In this document: positions 1 through 7,641 of the stretch, piece after piece | Position numbering within the stretch: the first letter of the stretch is position 1 | How the letters are laid out: each line of letters starts with the position of its first letter | NCBI GenBank assembly: GCA_964497515.1 | Contig: CAZCCV010000042.1 | Location: 1-15,865 of the forward strand | Source: CAZCCV01 sp964497515 | Lineage (GTDB): Bacteria; Armatimonadota; UBA5829; DTLH01 | Reading direction: 5' to 3' | Length of the DNA: 15,865 bases | Notes under the pieces: generated by a model | What the model was told of the DNA's origin: nothing | Databases searched by the model: none | What the model saw: only the letters and a program-made list of their open reading frames with translations | Position numbers and translations under genes: made by a program

Positions 1-40
1 ATGGGGACATTATCCCACGGCAGTTATGGGGGACATAGTC
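1..40. repeat. Pair of imperfect direct repeats, possible IS end remnant
   Basis: Two near-identical words, ATGGGGACATTATC at 1-14 and ATGGGGGACATAGTC at 26-40, recur with a period of 25 bases at the very edge of the window. Repeated GGGGACAT-type words are something I associate with the multiply repeated ends of some IS21-like elements, so this may be the inside or edge of an insertion sequence lying mostly to the left. No transposase sequence is visible in the window, so the identification is an inference. Confidence 0.3.
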
Positions 41-71
41 GCTCTGCATATACAATTTTGCGGCCGTTCCG

Positions 72-100
72 TTGACAATGAGCCTGTGTGGTGCTATTAC
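72..100 (+). promoter_or_regulatory. Sigma70-type promoter for the secreted metalloprotease
   Basis: A perfect −35 box TTGACA (72-77) is followed after 17 bases by TATTAC (95-100), a four-of-six match to the −10 consensus. Transcription would begin near 107, giving a leader of about 73 bases before the ATG at 180. No other good promoter lies between the window edge and the gene. Confidence 0.55.
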
Positions 101-179
101 TGACATATAGCGCTTTCTCGCATAACACCTGTTCTTTTTGGGAGTAGAGCTCAGAGTCCAGCGCAAATGGAGGCATATT

Positions 180-2702
180 ATGTGTTTTTTTCGTCTGCCT
201 ATAATCTTGGTTGTTGCAGTTGCTGTGTCGATTTCGGCATTCGCTGCGTTCGCAGGTGACGATGTTCTTCTGGTTTTGAAGAGTGACGAATATGCCGATA
301 CAGAACAGACTATTGCAGCTTTGGAGGCAGTAGGCGGGCACGCGAAACACGTCCTTCCTCCTAGAGCAATCATCGCAAGGGTTCCTGTCGAAGCCGAAAA
401 CTCGGTGCGGGCGATCAATAACGTCGAAGAACTCTACAGAGGGCTGGCTCCGATTGTTGGAAATGAACCGCAGGATATCAGATTTGGTATACACGCCTGG
501 AACCTTATAGTATCACCTCGAACCCTTGAAAGCGCTGAAGAGTTGCCTCCATTGGTCGGTGATGCATTCAGATTGCCTCCTTCGGGCGATGCTGTGCCTG
601 CTGCTGAATTACCGACGCCCGGATACAACGACACCAGCTCATTCATGCTGGGTAGAGTGGCAGTTGGAATAATCCTTCCCGAATCCAACGCCACAGGCGG
701 GCCAACCGACGAAGACTGGACCTATCCAAACGGTAATGACGACAGAATCGTCGAAACAGTGAGCCAGATCGTGAGAGGCCTCAACTGGTGGGTTGACAAA
801 GGTGGCGAGAAGGCAAATCTCACTTTCTACTACGATTTGAAGCTGCAGATTCCGACCTCATACGAACCTATTAAGATGACCAACGAAGCGCTCTGGATGT
901 CCAATGTCATGGCCAATATGGGGTATGCTAGTGGCAACAGCCTGGCTCGTGTGCGGGCATATATCAATCATATCCGCAGTACACTCAAAACAGATTGGTG
1001 TTACTCTGTTTTTGTGGTCGATAGCTATCGAGATGCAGATGGCAAGTTTCCAGACGGATACTTCGCCTATGCTTATTTGGGTGGGCCGTGCGTCGCTATG
1101 ACATACGACAATGGATCGTATGGAATTAACAGGATGAACATAGTCACATCTCACGAAACTGGGCACGTTTTCCAGGCTGCGGATGAATACTGTTCCCCAG
1201 GATACGCGTGTTGTGATTTCGGCTATTACGGATATCTCAATGTTTACAACGCAAACTGTGAGAATGGTAATCCCGCAAGCGTTCCCTGCATGATGAAAAG
1301 CAACAGCGATGCATTGTGTCCATCAACAATTGGGCAGATAGGCTGGCGAGACTCCAACTCGAATGATGTGCCGGATACTGCGGATAATGATGTAGATATT
1401 GTCATTCACGAGCACGATACGTCAACCAGTTGGGCGTACTATGCTTTCTCAGGAACAGCAACCGTTGTCCCGTGCTATTCACCAACTATGAACAATGTGA
1501 GCATTAACCGCATTATGGGTGTCTGGTTTCGGATTGACGATGGTGAATGGTTGCCGGCGAGCCCAACAGATGGTTCTTTCGACTCCTGCAGCGAGGGTTT
1601 CACATTCGTTACGCCAATGATGTCTCAAGGGCATCGCTTCATTGATGTGCGCGCGATAAGTGGTTATGGCAACACTGCTGTGCCGAATGGCAGCTATTCA
1701 TCAATTCAATCGACAAATATTGTGGTAGTCAATCCTGATCTGACGCCTCCTATAATGGGACCGGTTGTCGATGAAGGAGATACAGCTTCTGATAGTACCA
1801 GATTGCTAGCGGGTTGGAGTGCCTCCGAACCAGATGGTCACATTATCGAGTATCAGTATGCGATAGGCAATTGCCCTGCAGGCAAACCATCGGGGGATGA
1901 TGAGTGGGTTCTAATAAGAGACTGGACTTCCACCGGCACTGTACGCGGCGTTCTAGTAGAGAATCTCAATCTCGAAGTGGGAGAGACATACTACTTTTAT
2001 GTAAAAGCCAAAAATGCCAGCCACGTGTGGAGTGATGTTGCTATATCTGACGGAATAACCATTATCGAACTGACTGTAGGTGAAGCCAAGTTTCTCGATG
2101 TTAATCGTTGGCTAATGCTGAAGGACAAGATTGTAACTATCGATTCCTTCACTACCCGATACAAGCAGTTCTATATCGAGGATGTAGACGCAAACGGACA
2201 CGGTTTCTCTGGAATTCGAGTTCAGGGAATCCCCACTGATGTGCGTGCCGGGTGGATCGTGACTCTCAAAGGGACAATAGGCAGAGCATCTGATTGGGAT
2301 GGATGGGAGCGGTCGATCACCGCGAGTTCACTGAGACTAACCAGCCGCGACAATCCGCTTCCAATACCGATGGGGATAACTACCAAGACCGCTGGGGGCG
2401 AAGCTCTCAATGACCTTACTCCAGGGACTATTGGCGGAATAGGAGCGCACAATACTGGTATGTACGTGTGTCTTGCCGGAGTAGTCAGAAACAAGGAAGC
2501 AACCTACTTCTATGTGGATGATGGCTGGAAACGAGAGACCGATCTTCCCGGCGTTTACGGTGTAAGAGTCCACGGCATAACAAGTGCTGAGGAAGGGGAT
2601 CACGTGGTGATAACTGGTATACTAACGACATACGTCCCCACCTTCTGGCCACAAGCGTATCCGATGATAAGAGCTATCGAAATTGCGAGGTCAGAAGAAT
2701 AG
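180..2702 (+). CDS. Secreted zinc metalloprotease (metzincin-like) with Fn3-like and OB-like domains
   Basis: An 840-residue exported protein. ATG 180 is preferred over the in-frame TTG at 138 because GGAGG (169-173) lies six bases upstream and a signal peptide begins there (hydrophobic core at residues 5-20, likely cleavage after AFA near 25). The catalytic signature HETGHVFQAADEY starts at residue 325: H325, E326, H329, with D335 where metzincins carry the third zinc ligand (HExxHxxGxxH/D); the usual Gly is Gln. A Cys-Met-Met segment after VP about 55 residues later could be the Met-turn, followed by a Cys-rich stretch and an Asp/Asn-rich, possibly calcium-binding segment. Residues about 520-630 look like an Fn3 domain, and about 635-840 like two OB-fold modules. 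The protein probably acts outside the cytoplasm; its substrate is unknown. It stands alone with its own promoter. The protease class is reasonably secure; the exact family (M64-like or another DEY-containing zincin) is not. Confidence 0.75.
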   Translation: MCFFRLPIILVVAVAVSISAFAAFAGDDVLLVLKSDEYADTEQTIAALEAVGGHAKHVLPPRAIIARVPVEAENSVRAINNVEELYRGLAPIVGNEPQDIRFGIHAWNLIVSPRTLESAEELPPLVGDAFRLPPSGDAVPAAELPTPGYNDTSSFMLGRVAVGIILPESNATGGPTDEDWTYPNGNDDRIVETVSQIVRGLNWWVDKGGEKANLTFYYDLKLQIPTSYEPIKMTNEALWMSNVMANMGYASGNSLARVRAYINHIRSTLKTDWCYSVFVVDSYRDADGKFPDGYFAYAYLGGPCVAMTYDNGSYGINRMNIVTSHETGHVFQAADEYCSPGYACCDFGYYGYLNVYNANCENGNPASVPCMMKSNSDALCPSTIGQIGWRDSNSNDVPDTADNDVDIVIHEHDTSTSWAYYAFSGTATVVPCYSPTMNNVSINRIMGVWFRIDDGEWLPASPTDGSFDSCSEGFTFVTPMMSQGHRFIDVRAISGYGNTAVPNGSYSSIQSTNIVVVNPDLTPPIMGPVVDEGDTASDSTRLLAGWSASEPDGHIIEYQYAIGNCPAGKPSGDDEWVLIRDWTSTGTVRGVLVENLNLEVGETYYFYVKAKNASHVWSDVAISDGITIIELTVGEAKFLDVNRWLMLKDKIVTIDSFTTRYKQFYIEDVDANGHGFSGIRVQGIPTDVRAGWIVTLKGTIGRASDWDGWERSITASSLRLTSRDNPLPIPMGITTKTAGGEALNDLTPGTIGGIGAHNTGMYVCLAGVVRNKEATYFYVDDGWKRETDLPGVYGVRVHGITSAEEGDHVVITGILTTYVPTFWPQAYPMIRAIEIARSEE

Positions 2703-2721
2703 CCGGGTTATGCTGTCTTGC

Positions 2722-2750
2722 TTGACGTGTAGCAACTGAGTTGTTAGCAT
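2722..2750 (+). promoter_or_regulatory. Probable promoter for mtaB
   Basis: TTGACG (2722-2727) is followed after 17 bases by TAGCAT (2745-2750). That is five of six and four of six matches to the sigma70 consensus. A start near 2757 would place the hairpin at 2772-2793 inside the mtaB leader. Confidence 0.4.
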
Positions 2751-2771
2751 ATTGTTGATCAAATGAGGATT

Positions 2772-2800
2772 GCGGGCGGCTGATGCTGCCCGCACGTTTT
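2772..2800 (+). terminator. Hairpin with T-rich tail: metalloprotease terminator or mtaB attenuator
   Basis: GCGGGCGGC (2772-2780) pairs with GCTGCCCGC (2785-2793) around the loop TGAT: nine pairs including one G·T. ACGTTTTGTTT follows, a typical intrinsic terminator layout. It lies 70 bases after the metalloprotease stop and only 14 bases before the mtaB ATG, downstream of a possible mtaB promoter. It may end the upstream transcript, attenuate mtaB, or both. Confidence 0.6.
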
Positions 2801-2807
2801 GTTTGCC

Positions 2808-4055
2808 ATGCCAACAGCCGCCTATTACACCCTGGGATGCAAAATCAATCAGTATGAGACCGAACAGATCCGTCGCGAGATGGAAAAGTTCGGTTTTACG
2901 ACCGTCAGCTTCGCAGCAGAGGCGGATGTATATGTGATAAACAGTTGCACGGTCACAAATACGGCGGATTCAAAATCCAGAAGAGCCGTCCGCCAAGCGG
3001 TTAAGAGAAACCCCGATGCGATTATAGTTGCTACCGGCTGCTATGCCGAACTGGAACCATCCTCTTTAGCAGCGATTGCCGGGGTAGATATGATCGTTGG
3101 AAACACTGAGAAAGAATCGATTTCCGAACGAATAGCCGCTCGGTTTCCAGGAGTAACCCCTAAAGAGTGTGCTCCTGTCCTTCCTCGAACACGCACGCGT
3201 GCAATAGTGAAAGTCCAGGATGGCTGCAGTCAGTTCTGCGCGTATTGCACGGTGCCATATGCAAGAAGTGTTCAGTGGAGCCGGCCAATCTCAGAAGTGG
3301 TCGACGAACTGCGTGTTCTGGTTGATTTCGGGTACAAAGAGATTGTGCTGTCCGGGATTAGACTCGGTTCGTACCGTCCCGGACTTTCCCAGCTCATTGA
3401 GGCATCAGCATCTGTGGAAGGCATCGAACGTATCAGACTGAGTTCCTTAGAGGTTTGGGAGATAGACGACAGATTGCTTGATACTCTCTCGAACACTCAG
3501 AAAGTCTGTCGTCATCTACATATCCCGCTGCAGAGTGGCGATTTAGAGGTGCTCCAACGGATGCGACGGCCGTACTCACCGGAGGACTATCGAAGAACCG
3601 TCGAAAAAGCGCGTTCTGCAATTCCTAACCTAGGGCTCACTACTGACATAATTGTAGGTTTTCCCGGGGAGACTGAAGATCACTTCGACAGAACTCTGGC
3701 GTTCGTGGATAGTGTGCAATTCTCGCGCATACACGTCTTTAGGTACTCTCCGAGACCCAGGACAGCGGCAGCAGCGTTTTCGGATCAGGTTTCTTCTGAA
3801 GAAAAATCGCTGCGAAGCGAGAGAATGATAGCTCTCGGATCTCAAATGTCCCGGAGTTTCGCAGAAAAACTCGTTGGAAACGCAGTAAATGTGCTGTTAG
3901 AGTCAAAGCAGGGTGAGCATCTTCACGGTTTCACCGATAATTATGTAGAAGTGCAGTTCCCTGGAAGTGACAAGCTTCGCGGCAGAATCGAATCCGTTTT
4001 CGTCGAGCGGATAACCGATTCCGGCGCCGCCTTTGGTTCAATTGTGAGCAGTTGA
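2808..4055 (+). CDS. mtaB: tRNA N6-threonylcarbamoyladenosine (t6A37) methylthiotransferase MtaB
   Basis: A 415-residue radical-SAM enzyme of the MiaB/RimO/MtaB family, expected to convert t6A37 to ms2t6A37 in ANN-decoding tRNAs. The N-terminal UPF0004 domain shows its three cluster-binding cysteines in the motifs LGCKINQYE, NSCTVT and TGCYAE. The radical-SAM motif CSQFCAYC (Cx3Cx2C) follows near residue 145, and a TRAM-like RNA-binding domain fills the last 60 or so residues. GCKINQYE is characteristic of MtaB and argues against MiaB. ATG 2808 is chosen over TTG 2799, which sits inside the T-rich tail of a hairpin; neither has a strong Shine-Dalgarno. The HIT gene follows after 40 bases, a common pairing next to rpsU. 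Confidence 0.9.
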   Translation: MPTAAYYTLGCKINQYETEQIRREMEKFGFTTVSFAAEADVYVINSCTVTNTADSKSRRAVRQAVKRNPDAIIVATGCYAELEPSSLAAIAGVDMIVGNTEKESISERIAARFPGVTPKECAPVLPRTRTRAIVKVQDGCSQFCAYCTVPYARSVQWSRPISEVVDELRVLVDFGYKEIVLSGIRLGSYRPGLSQLIEASASVEGIERIRLSSLEVWEIDDRLLDTLSNTQKVCRHLHIPLQSGDLEVLQRMRRPYSPEDYRRTVEKARSAIPNLGLTTDIIVGFPGETEDHFDRTLAFVDSVQFSRIHVFRYSPRPRTAAAAFSDQVSSEEKSLRSERMIALGSQMSRSFAEKLVGNAVNVLLESKQGEHLHGFTDNYVEVQFPGSDKLRGRIESVFVERITDSGAAFGSIVSS

Positions 4056-4057
4056 CA

Positions 4058-4095
4058 AGGAGGGAACGCGGGTGACTTATCACCCGTAACGGAAT
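4058..4095 (+). promoter_or_regulatory. Strong Shine-Dalgarno, five-codon leader ORF and hairpin before the HIT gene
   Basis: AAGGAGG (4058-4064) lies seven bases before GTG 4072, which opens the tiny ORF MTYHP ending at TAA (4087-4089). The HIT gene begins six bases later in the same frame. The mini-ORF largely coincides with a perfect 7-bp hairpin, CGGGTGA (4069-4075) with TCACCCG (4080-4086). The HIT ATG itself lacks a good Shine-Dalgarno. Reinitiation, or a hairpin that brings the strong site close to the ATG, would each explain translation of the HIT gene. Confidence 0.45.
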
Positions 4096-4440
4096 ATGGC
4101 AGACTGTATTTTCTGTAAGATAGCAGCCGGAGAAATTGGCTCCCTGGTCTATGAGGACGACAGGGTAGCAGCTTTTGATGACCTGAATCCACAGGCACCT
4201 GTTCATATCTTGATAGTGCCGAAAAAGCACATCGAGCAGCTTTCCGAAGTTCAAGATGCGGAGGATGCCTGTCTGGCAGGTCACATGCTGGTAGTTGCCA
4301 ACAGACTCGCCAAGGAGCGAGGTATCGCGGACGACGGCTACAGAGTGGTGGTAAACAACGGCAAAGGGGCAGGGCAGACCGTTTGGCACGTGCATTTCCA
4401 CCTGCTTGGTGGTCGGGAATTCGGTTGGCCTCCGGGATAG
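4096..4440 (+). CDS. HIT family nucleotide-binding hydrolase (HINT-like)
   Basis: A complete 114-residue protein of normal length for bacterial HINT proteins, which cleave nucleoside phosphoramidates and related mononucleotide conjugates. It opens with ADCIFCKIAAGEI, including the Cys pair often seen in this group. It ends with the histidine triad WHVHFHLLGG (HxHxH, near residues 99-105), whose middle His is the nucleophile. NPQAPVHILIVPKKHI is the conserved strand-turn of the fold. It is probably co-transcribed with mtaB, 40 bases upstream. The ATG has no strong Shine-Dalgarno of its own; the best one serves a preceding mini-ORF. Confidence 0.92.
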   Translation: MADCIFCKIAAGEIGSLVYEDDRVAAFDDLNPQAPVHILIVPKKHIEQLSEVQDAEDACLAGHMLVVANRLAKERGIADDGYRVVVNNGKGAGQTVWHVHFHLLGGREFGWPPG

Positions 4441-4457
4441 AGCAGTCTTCATAACGG

Positions 4458-4472
4458 TGGGTCAATGACCCA
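4458..4472 (+). other. Short inverted repeat after the HIT gene, weak terminator candidate
   Basis: TGGGTCA (4458-4464) and TGACCCA (4466-4472) flank one base. As RNA this gives about five pairs with a five-base loop, followed by TTTCAAATT. It sits 17 bases after the HIT stop and upstream of the rpsU promoter, so it may end the mtaB-HIT transcript, but the stem is short. Confidence 0.3.
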
Positions 4473-4500
4473 TTTCAAATTGGTACAATCTGCCGTTTGC

Positions 4501-4530
4501 TTGACACTGTTCTTGCGCGGCAGGTATAAT
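4501..4530 (+). promoter_or_regulatory. Consensus sigma70 promoter for the rpsU operon
   Basis: Both hexamers are perfect: TTGACA (4501-4506) and TATAAT (4525-4530), separated by 18 bases. Transcription should begin near 4537, leaving a leader of about 144 bases before the rpsU start. It is one of the two strongest promoter matches in the window and probably drives rpsU, yqeY and the genes behind them. The leader is long enough to hold regulatory structure, but I recognise no known motif in it. Confidence 0.8.
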
Positions 4531-4664
4531 GATTAGCGAGAATCGACGAGACTACTGCGAACGGCTGAAGGGTATGTGGTCCCAACGGAATTGGCTATTA
4601 GCTTAATCGCACTGTTGCCAAATCTCCCTGCCCGCGACGCGTGCTAAGGGCCGAGCGCATTAAT

Positions 4665-4673
4665 GGAGGAGGG
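4665..4673 (+). promoter_or_regulatory. Ribosome binding site that sets the TTG start of rpsU
   Basis: GGAGGAGGG lies seven bases before TTG 4681, ideal spacing. An in-frame ATG at 4663 overlaps this site and would add six residues (MEEGLW) that are only the translated ribosome binding site. The TTG at 4681 is therefore the start. Confidence 0.8.
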
Positions 4674-4680
4674 ATTATGG

Positions 4681-4863
4681 TTGGCACAGGTTCAAGTAAA
4701 ACCTAATGAGTCTCTTGACCAAGCGCTCAAGAGATTCAAGAAGGCACTGCAGCAGACTGGCGTTCTAAAAGAAGCCAGAGAGCACGAGCACTATGAGAAG
4801 CCGAGTGATAAGAGGCGAAAAGCAGAAGCTGCCCGACGACGCAAAATGAAGACTGGCAGATAA
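4681..4863 (+). CDS. rpsU: Small ribosomal subunit protein bS21
   Basis: A 60-residue basic protein of usual S21 length. S21 joins the 30S subunit near the anti-Shine-Dalgarno end of 16S rRNA and helps with initiation. The recognisable core is AQVQVKPNESLDQALKRFKK followed by a Lys/Arg-rich helix ending near RRKMKTGR. The start is an uncommon TTG (shown by the ribosome binding site at 4665-4673). The gene follows a consensus promoter and a long leader and is followed by yqeY after 78 bases, a linkage seen in many bacteria. Confidence 0.93.
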   Translation: MAQVQVKPNESLDQALKRFKKALQQTGVLKEAREHEHYEKPSDKRRKAEAARRRKMKTGR

Positions 4864-4941
4864 GTAGCCTGCTATTTGGGAATTAGATGCTCGAAGCTGT
4901 AGCGTGTGAATCTGACACAGCTTTCAAGATCGGTGGCTTTC

Positions 4942-5388
4942 ATGTCGCAAAAAGAAAAGCTGCAAGAAAGTCTTAAAACTGCGATGAAGGCGAGGGATGA
5001 GTTGAGAGTATCAACGATTCGCCTCGCCCTCGCTGCAGTAAAGAATGTGGAAATCACAAAAGGTCGGGAACTCACGGATGAGGAAACCTTGGAGGTTATC
5101 GCACGCGAGGCTAAGGGTCGCCGCGAGGCCATCGAGGGAGCGGAGAAGGCCAGAAGACCGGATATCGCTGAGAAAGAAGGGAAAGAGTTAGAGGTCCTGA
5201 CAGATTTCCTTCCAGAGCAACTTGGTGAAGACGAGATTGCTGACATTGTGAAACAAATTATTACCGAAATAGGGGCGACTGGCCCTAAAGACCGTGGAAA
5301 GGTTATGGGTCCGATTATGCAACGAGTGAAAGGTCGCGCCGATGGCAAAGTGGTTAGCCAGGTTGTGGAACGCATTCTGCAAATCTAA
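4942..5388 (+). CDS. yqeY: YqeY/GatB-like helical protein
   Basis: A 148-residue protein of typical YqeY length. The family resembles the tRNA-binding tail of the amidotransferase subunit GatB; its physiological role is not firmly established. Visible family features are the opening SQKEKLQESLKTAMKARDE, the segment VSTIRLALAAVKNVEI, the ELEVLTDFLPEQL block and the closing GKVMGPIMQRVKGRADGK helix region. ATG 4942 is chosen because GGTGG at 4932-4936 is nearby and homology begins there; the GTG at 4906 has no ribosome binding site and would add 12 untypical residues. It lies between rpsU and pgpH, the latter only 12 bases away, so the three are probably one operon. Confidence 0.9.
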   Translation: MSQKEKLQESLKTAMKARDELRVSTIRLALAAVKNVEITKGRELTDEETLEVIAREAKGRREAIEGAEKARRPDIAEKEGKELEVLTDFLPEQLGEDEIADIVKQIITEIGATGPKDRGKVMGPIMQRVKGRADGKVVSQVVERILQI

Positions 5389-5400
5389 TCTCCGCAAAAT

Positions 5401-7641
5401 ATGAAATCCCACTCGCCTCTTTACGGCAGAGGCCGCAAAAAAGACTCCGATCGAAAAAACGGAAGACGCCTACGGATTGATATCCAACGGACAGGGCTTG
5501 GTGCCGCCACCATTGTGGCGATTTCCATACTGCTCTCTGTTCATCTCCTGCCAGACAAAGTCTCTCTCATTCCTGGCGATGTTGCTACACAGGATATTCG
5601 CGCAACCCACACAGTGCGCTATAGCGATGTTCACGAATACCGAAAGCTCAAAGAGCAAGCTGCATCATCTGTTGGCAAACTCTACGATAAAATTCCCTAT
5701 GCGCTTGATGAGTCACTTCGCGAGCTAAACAGCATTTTTACGTCACTCAGTGCTGCGCGGATGGAGAAGAATAAATCTCCAGATGAGAGAGTCAACCAAG
5801 CAAGGTTACAAATTCGTGAACGCCTTGGAATGGATGTGCCCCTGCAGGCAGTTTCTACAATGGTCGGAGCACCGGAACCCGCATATGTGAAGATCAAAGA
5901 GGTAGTAGCTGCCATCGTCCGCGATGTTAACACTCAGGAGATCCGCGACGACATAGCCGAAATAACACGGGTTCACCAACAGATTAATCAGAAGGTCGAG
6001 CAACTACTAAGCAATCCCGAGTATTCCACCACCGCCGCAGATATAATCAAGGCTGTAGTGAAACCGAATATGGTTTTCAATTTTGAGCGAACTGCTGCCG
6101 AGAGAGAAAAGGCGATGGCTAATGTGAAGCCAGTCTATCGATCCATCCGCACCGGTGATTTGGTAATCGGAAAAGGTGAAGTAGTCACTCGGGAGCACGA
6201 AGCCAAGTTTACTGCTCTCGGGCTTCGACAGCCCAGCATCGAATACCGCACGGTGATGCTCCTCTCTGCACTTGTAGCGTTTCTTGTGGGATTGGTAATC
6301 ATCTACCTGGCACGGTATCAGAAGGCAGTTTACAGCAGTAAGCGGCTTTTACTGTTGATTTCGCTTGTGGTAGTGATGTGCATTCTTGGACTAAACCTGG
6401 GGCAGGGGCTTCTGGTTATCAAACTGCCGGGGCTCAGTTCGGCTCATCTCGGCATACTTCTAACTACCACAGCCGGAATGATCCTAGCTACGCTCCTTAA
6501 TCCACAGATTGCCGTGCTGATAGTGGCTGAGCTTTCGATAGCTTCTGGGTTAGTGATGAATAACGAACTCAGATACGCAACTTCAACGCTGATTTCAGGT
6601 CTTGTATCTATATATGCGGTTGCCAACATCCGCGGTCGCACGGATCAAATGCGTACCGTGGGCGTGGTATCGGCCACAAACATAGCTATTGTCTTGATTA
6701 TGGGGGGACTCTTCGGGGATACCTGGAGTGATATTGGCTTTGGTTCAGTGTGGGCGATAGCGATTGCGGTGATGGCGACGTCGCTCTTCTGGTATATTAC
6801 GTGGCTTCTGGAACGGCCGTTTAAGGTTACGACACACGTCTCTTTGTTGGAGCTGGCCGACACGAACAATCCGATTTTGAAGCGGCTCGTTGTAGAAGCT
6901 CCAGGGACATATACTCACAGCATAACCTGTGGAAGGCTAGCTGAATCGGCAGCCGAAGCTATTGGAGCGGACGGGCTTTTTGCAAGAGTGGCGTCTTACT
7001 ATCACGACATCGGAAAAATCCGTCGTCCACAGTTTTTCGTAGAAAACCAGGGTGTAGAAAACGCTCACGACAAGCTGAACCCGACGCTTTCGGCGCTCGT
7101 AATAACTTCGCACATAAAAGACGGTTTGGAATTGGCGAAAGAACTGAGACTTCCTCCGTCTATACAAGAAGTGGTTCTGCAGCACCACGGTACATCGCTG
7201 GTGCAATACTTCTATAACCAGGTTTCTGATCAGACCGATCCTTCCCTGGCACTTGAACAGCAGTTCAGATACGAGGGGCCGAAGCCTGAGACCAAAGAGG
7301 CTGCCATTGTAATGCTGGCCGATTCTGTCGAAGCTGCGTCGAGAAGTATGGCGAAACCGTCACATCAAGCACTCGAATCGCTAATCGACAAGATTGTAAA
7401 CGACAAAGTGGCAGATGGACAGTTAGATCATTCTGAACTAACATTTAGAGAAATCGGAATGATTAAAGAAGCGTTTGCACGCACACTGAAGGGTGTGCTG
7501 CACGCGCGCATAGAATACCCGGACATCCCGGGAGTAAATGGTAAAACATCGGATAATGGAGATTCTAATAAAGAACTCGCAGAGCCTGCCGATAAACCAG
7601 AAACGGTTGGTGAGCACTGCAGAGAGAGTGTTGAGGGCTGA
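5401..7641 (+). CDS. pgpH: Membrane HD-domain phosphohydrolase PgpH (7TM-HD, cyclic-di-AMP phosphodiesterase type)
   Basis: A 746-residue membrane protein of the YqfF/PgpH family, whose characterised members hydrolyse cyclic di-AMP. A very basic N-terminal tail (about 27 residues) precedes one membrane helix (about 31-50), an extracytoplasmic 7TMR-HDED domain (about 50-280), a cluster of membrane helices (about 281-480) and a cytoplasmic HD domain (about 490-690). Metal ligands are visible: H506 in TYTHS, H535-D536 in YYHDIGK, the HH pair in LQHHGTSLVQYFYN and the Asp in MLADSVEAASR. The start is the only early in-frame ATG, but no Shine-Dalgarno precedes it, so translation may be coupled to yqeY 12 bases upstream. 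Its 3' end overlaps ybeY. phoH, often next to this gene in other bacteria, is absent. Confidence 0.92.
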   Translation: MKSHSPLYGRGRKKDSDRKNGRRLRIDIQRTGLGAATIVAISILLSVHLLPDKVSLIPGDVATQDIRATHTVRYSDVHEYRKLKEQAASSVGKLYDKIPYALDESLRELNSIFTSLSAARMEKNKSPDERVNQARLQIRERLGMDVPLQAVSTMVGAPEPAYVKIKEVVAAIVRDVNTQEIRDDIAEITRVHQQINQKVEQLLSNPEYSTTAADIIKAVVKPNMVFNFERTAAEREKAMANVKPVYRSIRTGDLVIGKGEVVTREHEAKFTALGLRQPSIEYRTVMLLSALVAFLVGLVIIYLARYQKAVYSSKRLLLLISLVVVMCILGLNLGQGLLVIKLPGLSSAHLGILLTTTAGMILATLLNPQIAVLIVAELSIASGLVMNNELRYATSTLISGLVSIYAVANIRGRTDQMRTVGVVSATNIAIVLIMGGLFGDTWSDIGFGSVWAIAIAVMATSLFWYITWLLERPFKVTTHVSLLELADTNNPILKRLVVEAPGTYTHSITCGRLAESAAEAIGADGLFARVASYYHDIGKIRRPQFFVENQGVENAHDKLNPTLSALVITSHIKDGLELAKELRLPPSIQEVVLQHHGTSLVQYFYNQVSDQTDPSLALEQQFRYEGPKPETKEAAIVMLADSVEAASRSMAKPSHQALESLIDKIVNDKVADGQLDHSELTFREIGMIKEAFARTLKGVLHARIEYPDIPGVNGKTSDNGDSNKELAEPADKPETVGEHCRESVEG

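Noticed and set aside
138..182. TTG 138 as start of the metalloprotease
   Set aside because: ATG 180 has GGAGG at proper spacing and begins directly with a signal peptide; the extension would put a polar stretch before it.
3931..4465. Two overlapping − strand ORFs of 173-174 codons across mtaB and the HIT gene
   Set aside because: They lie antisense to two clearly conserved genes, resemble no family I know, and have no ribosome binding sites.
4906..4944. GTG 4906 as start of yqeY
   Set aside because: No ribosome binding site, and the family's homology begins at ATG 4942.
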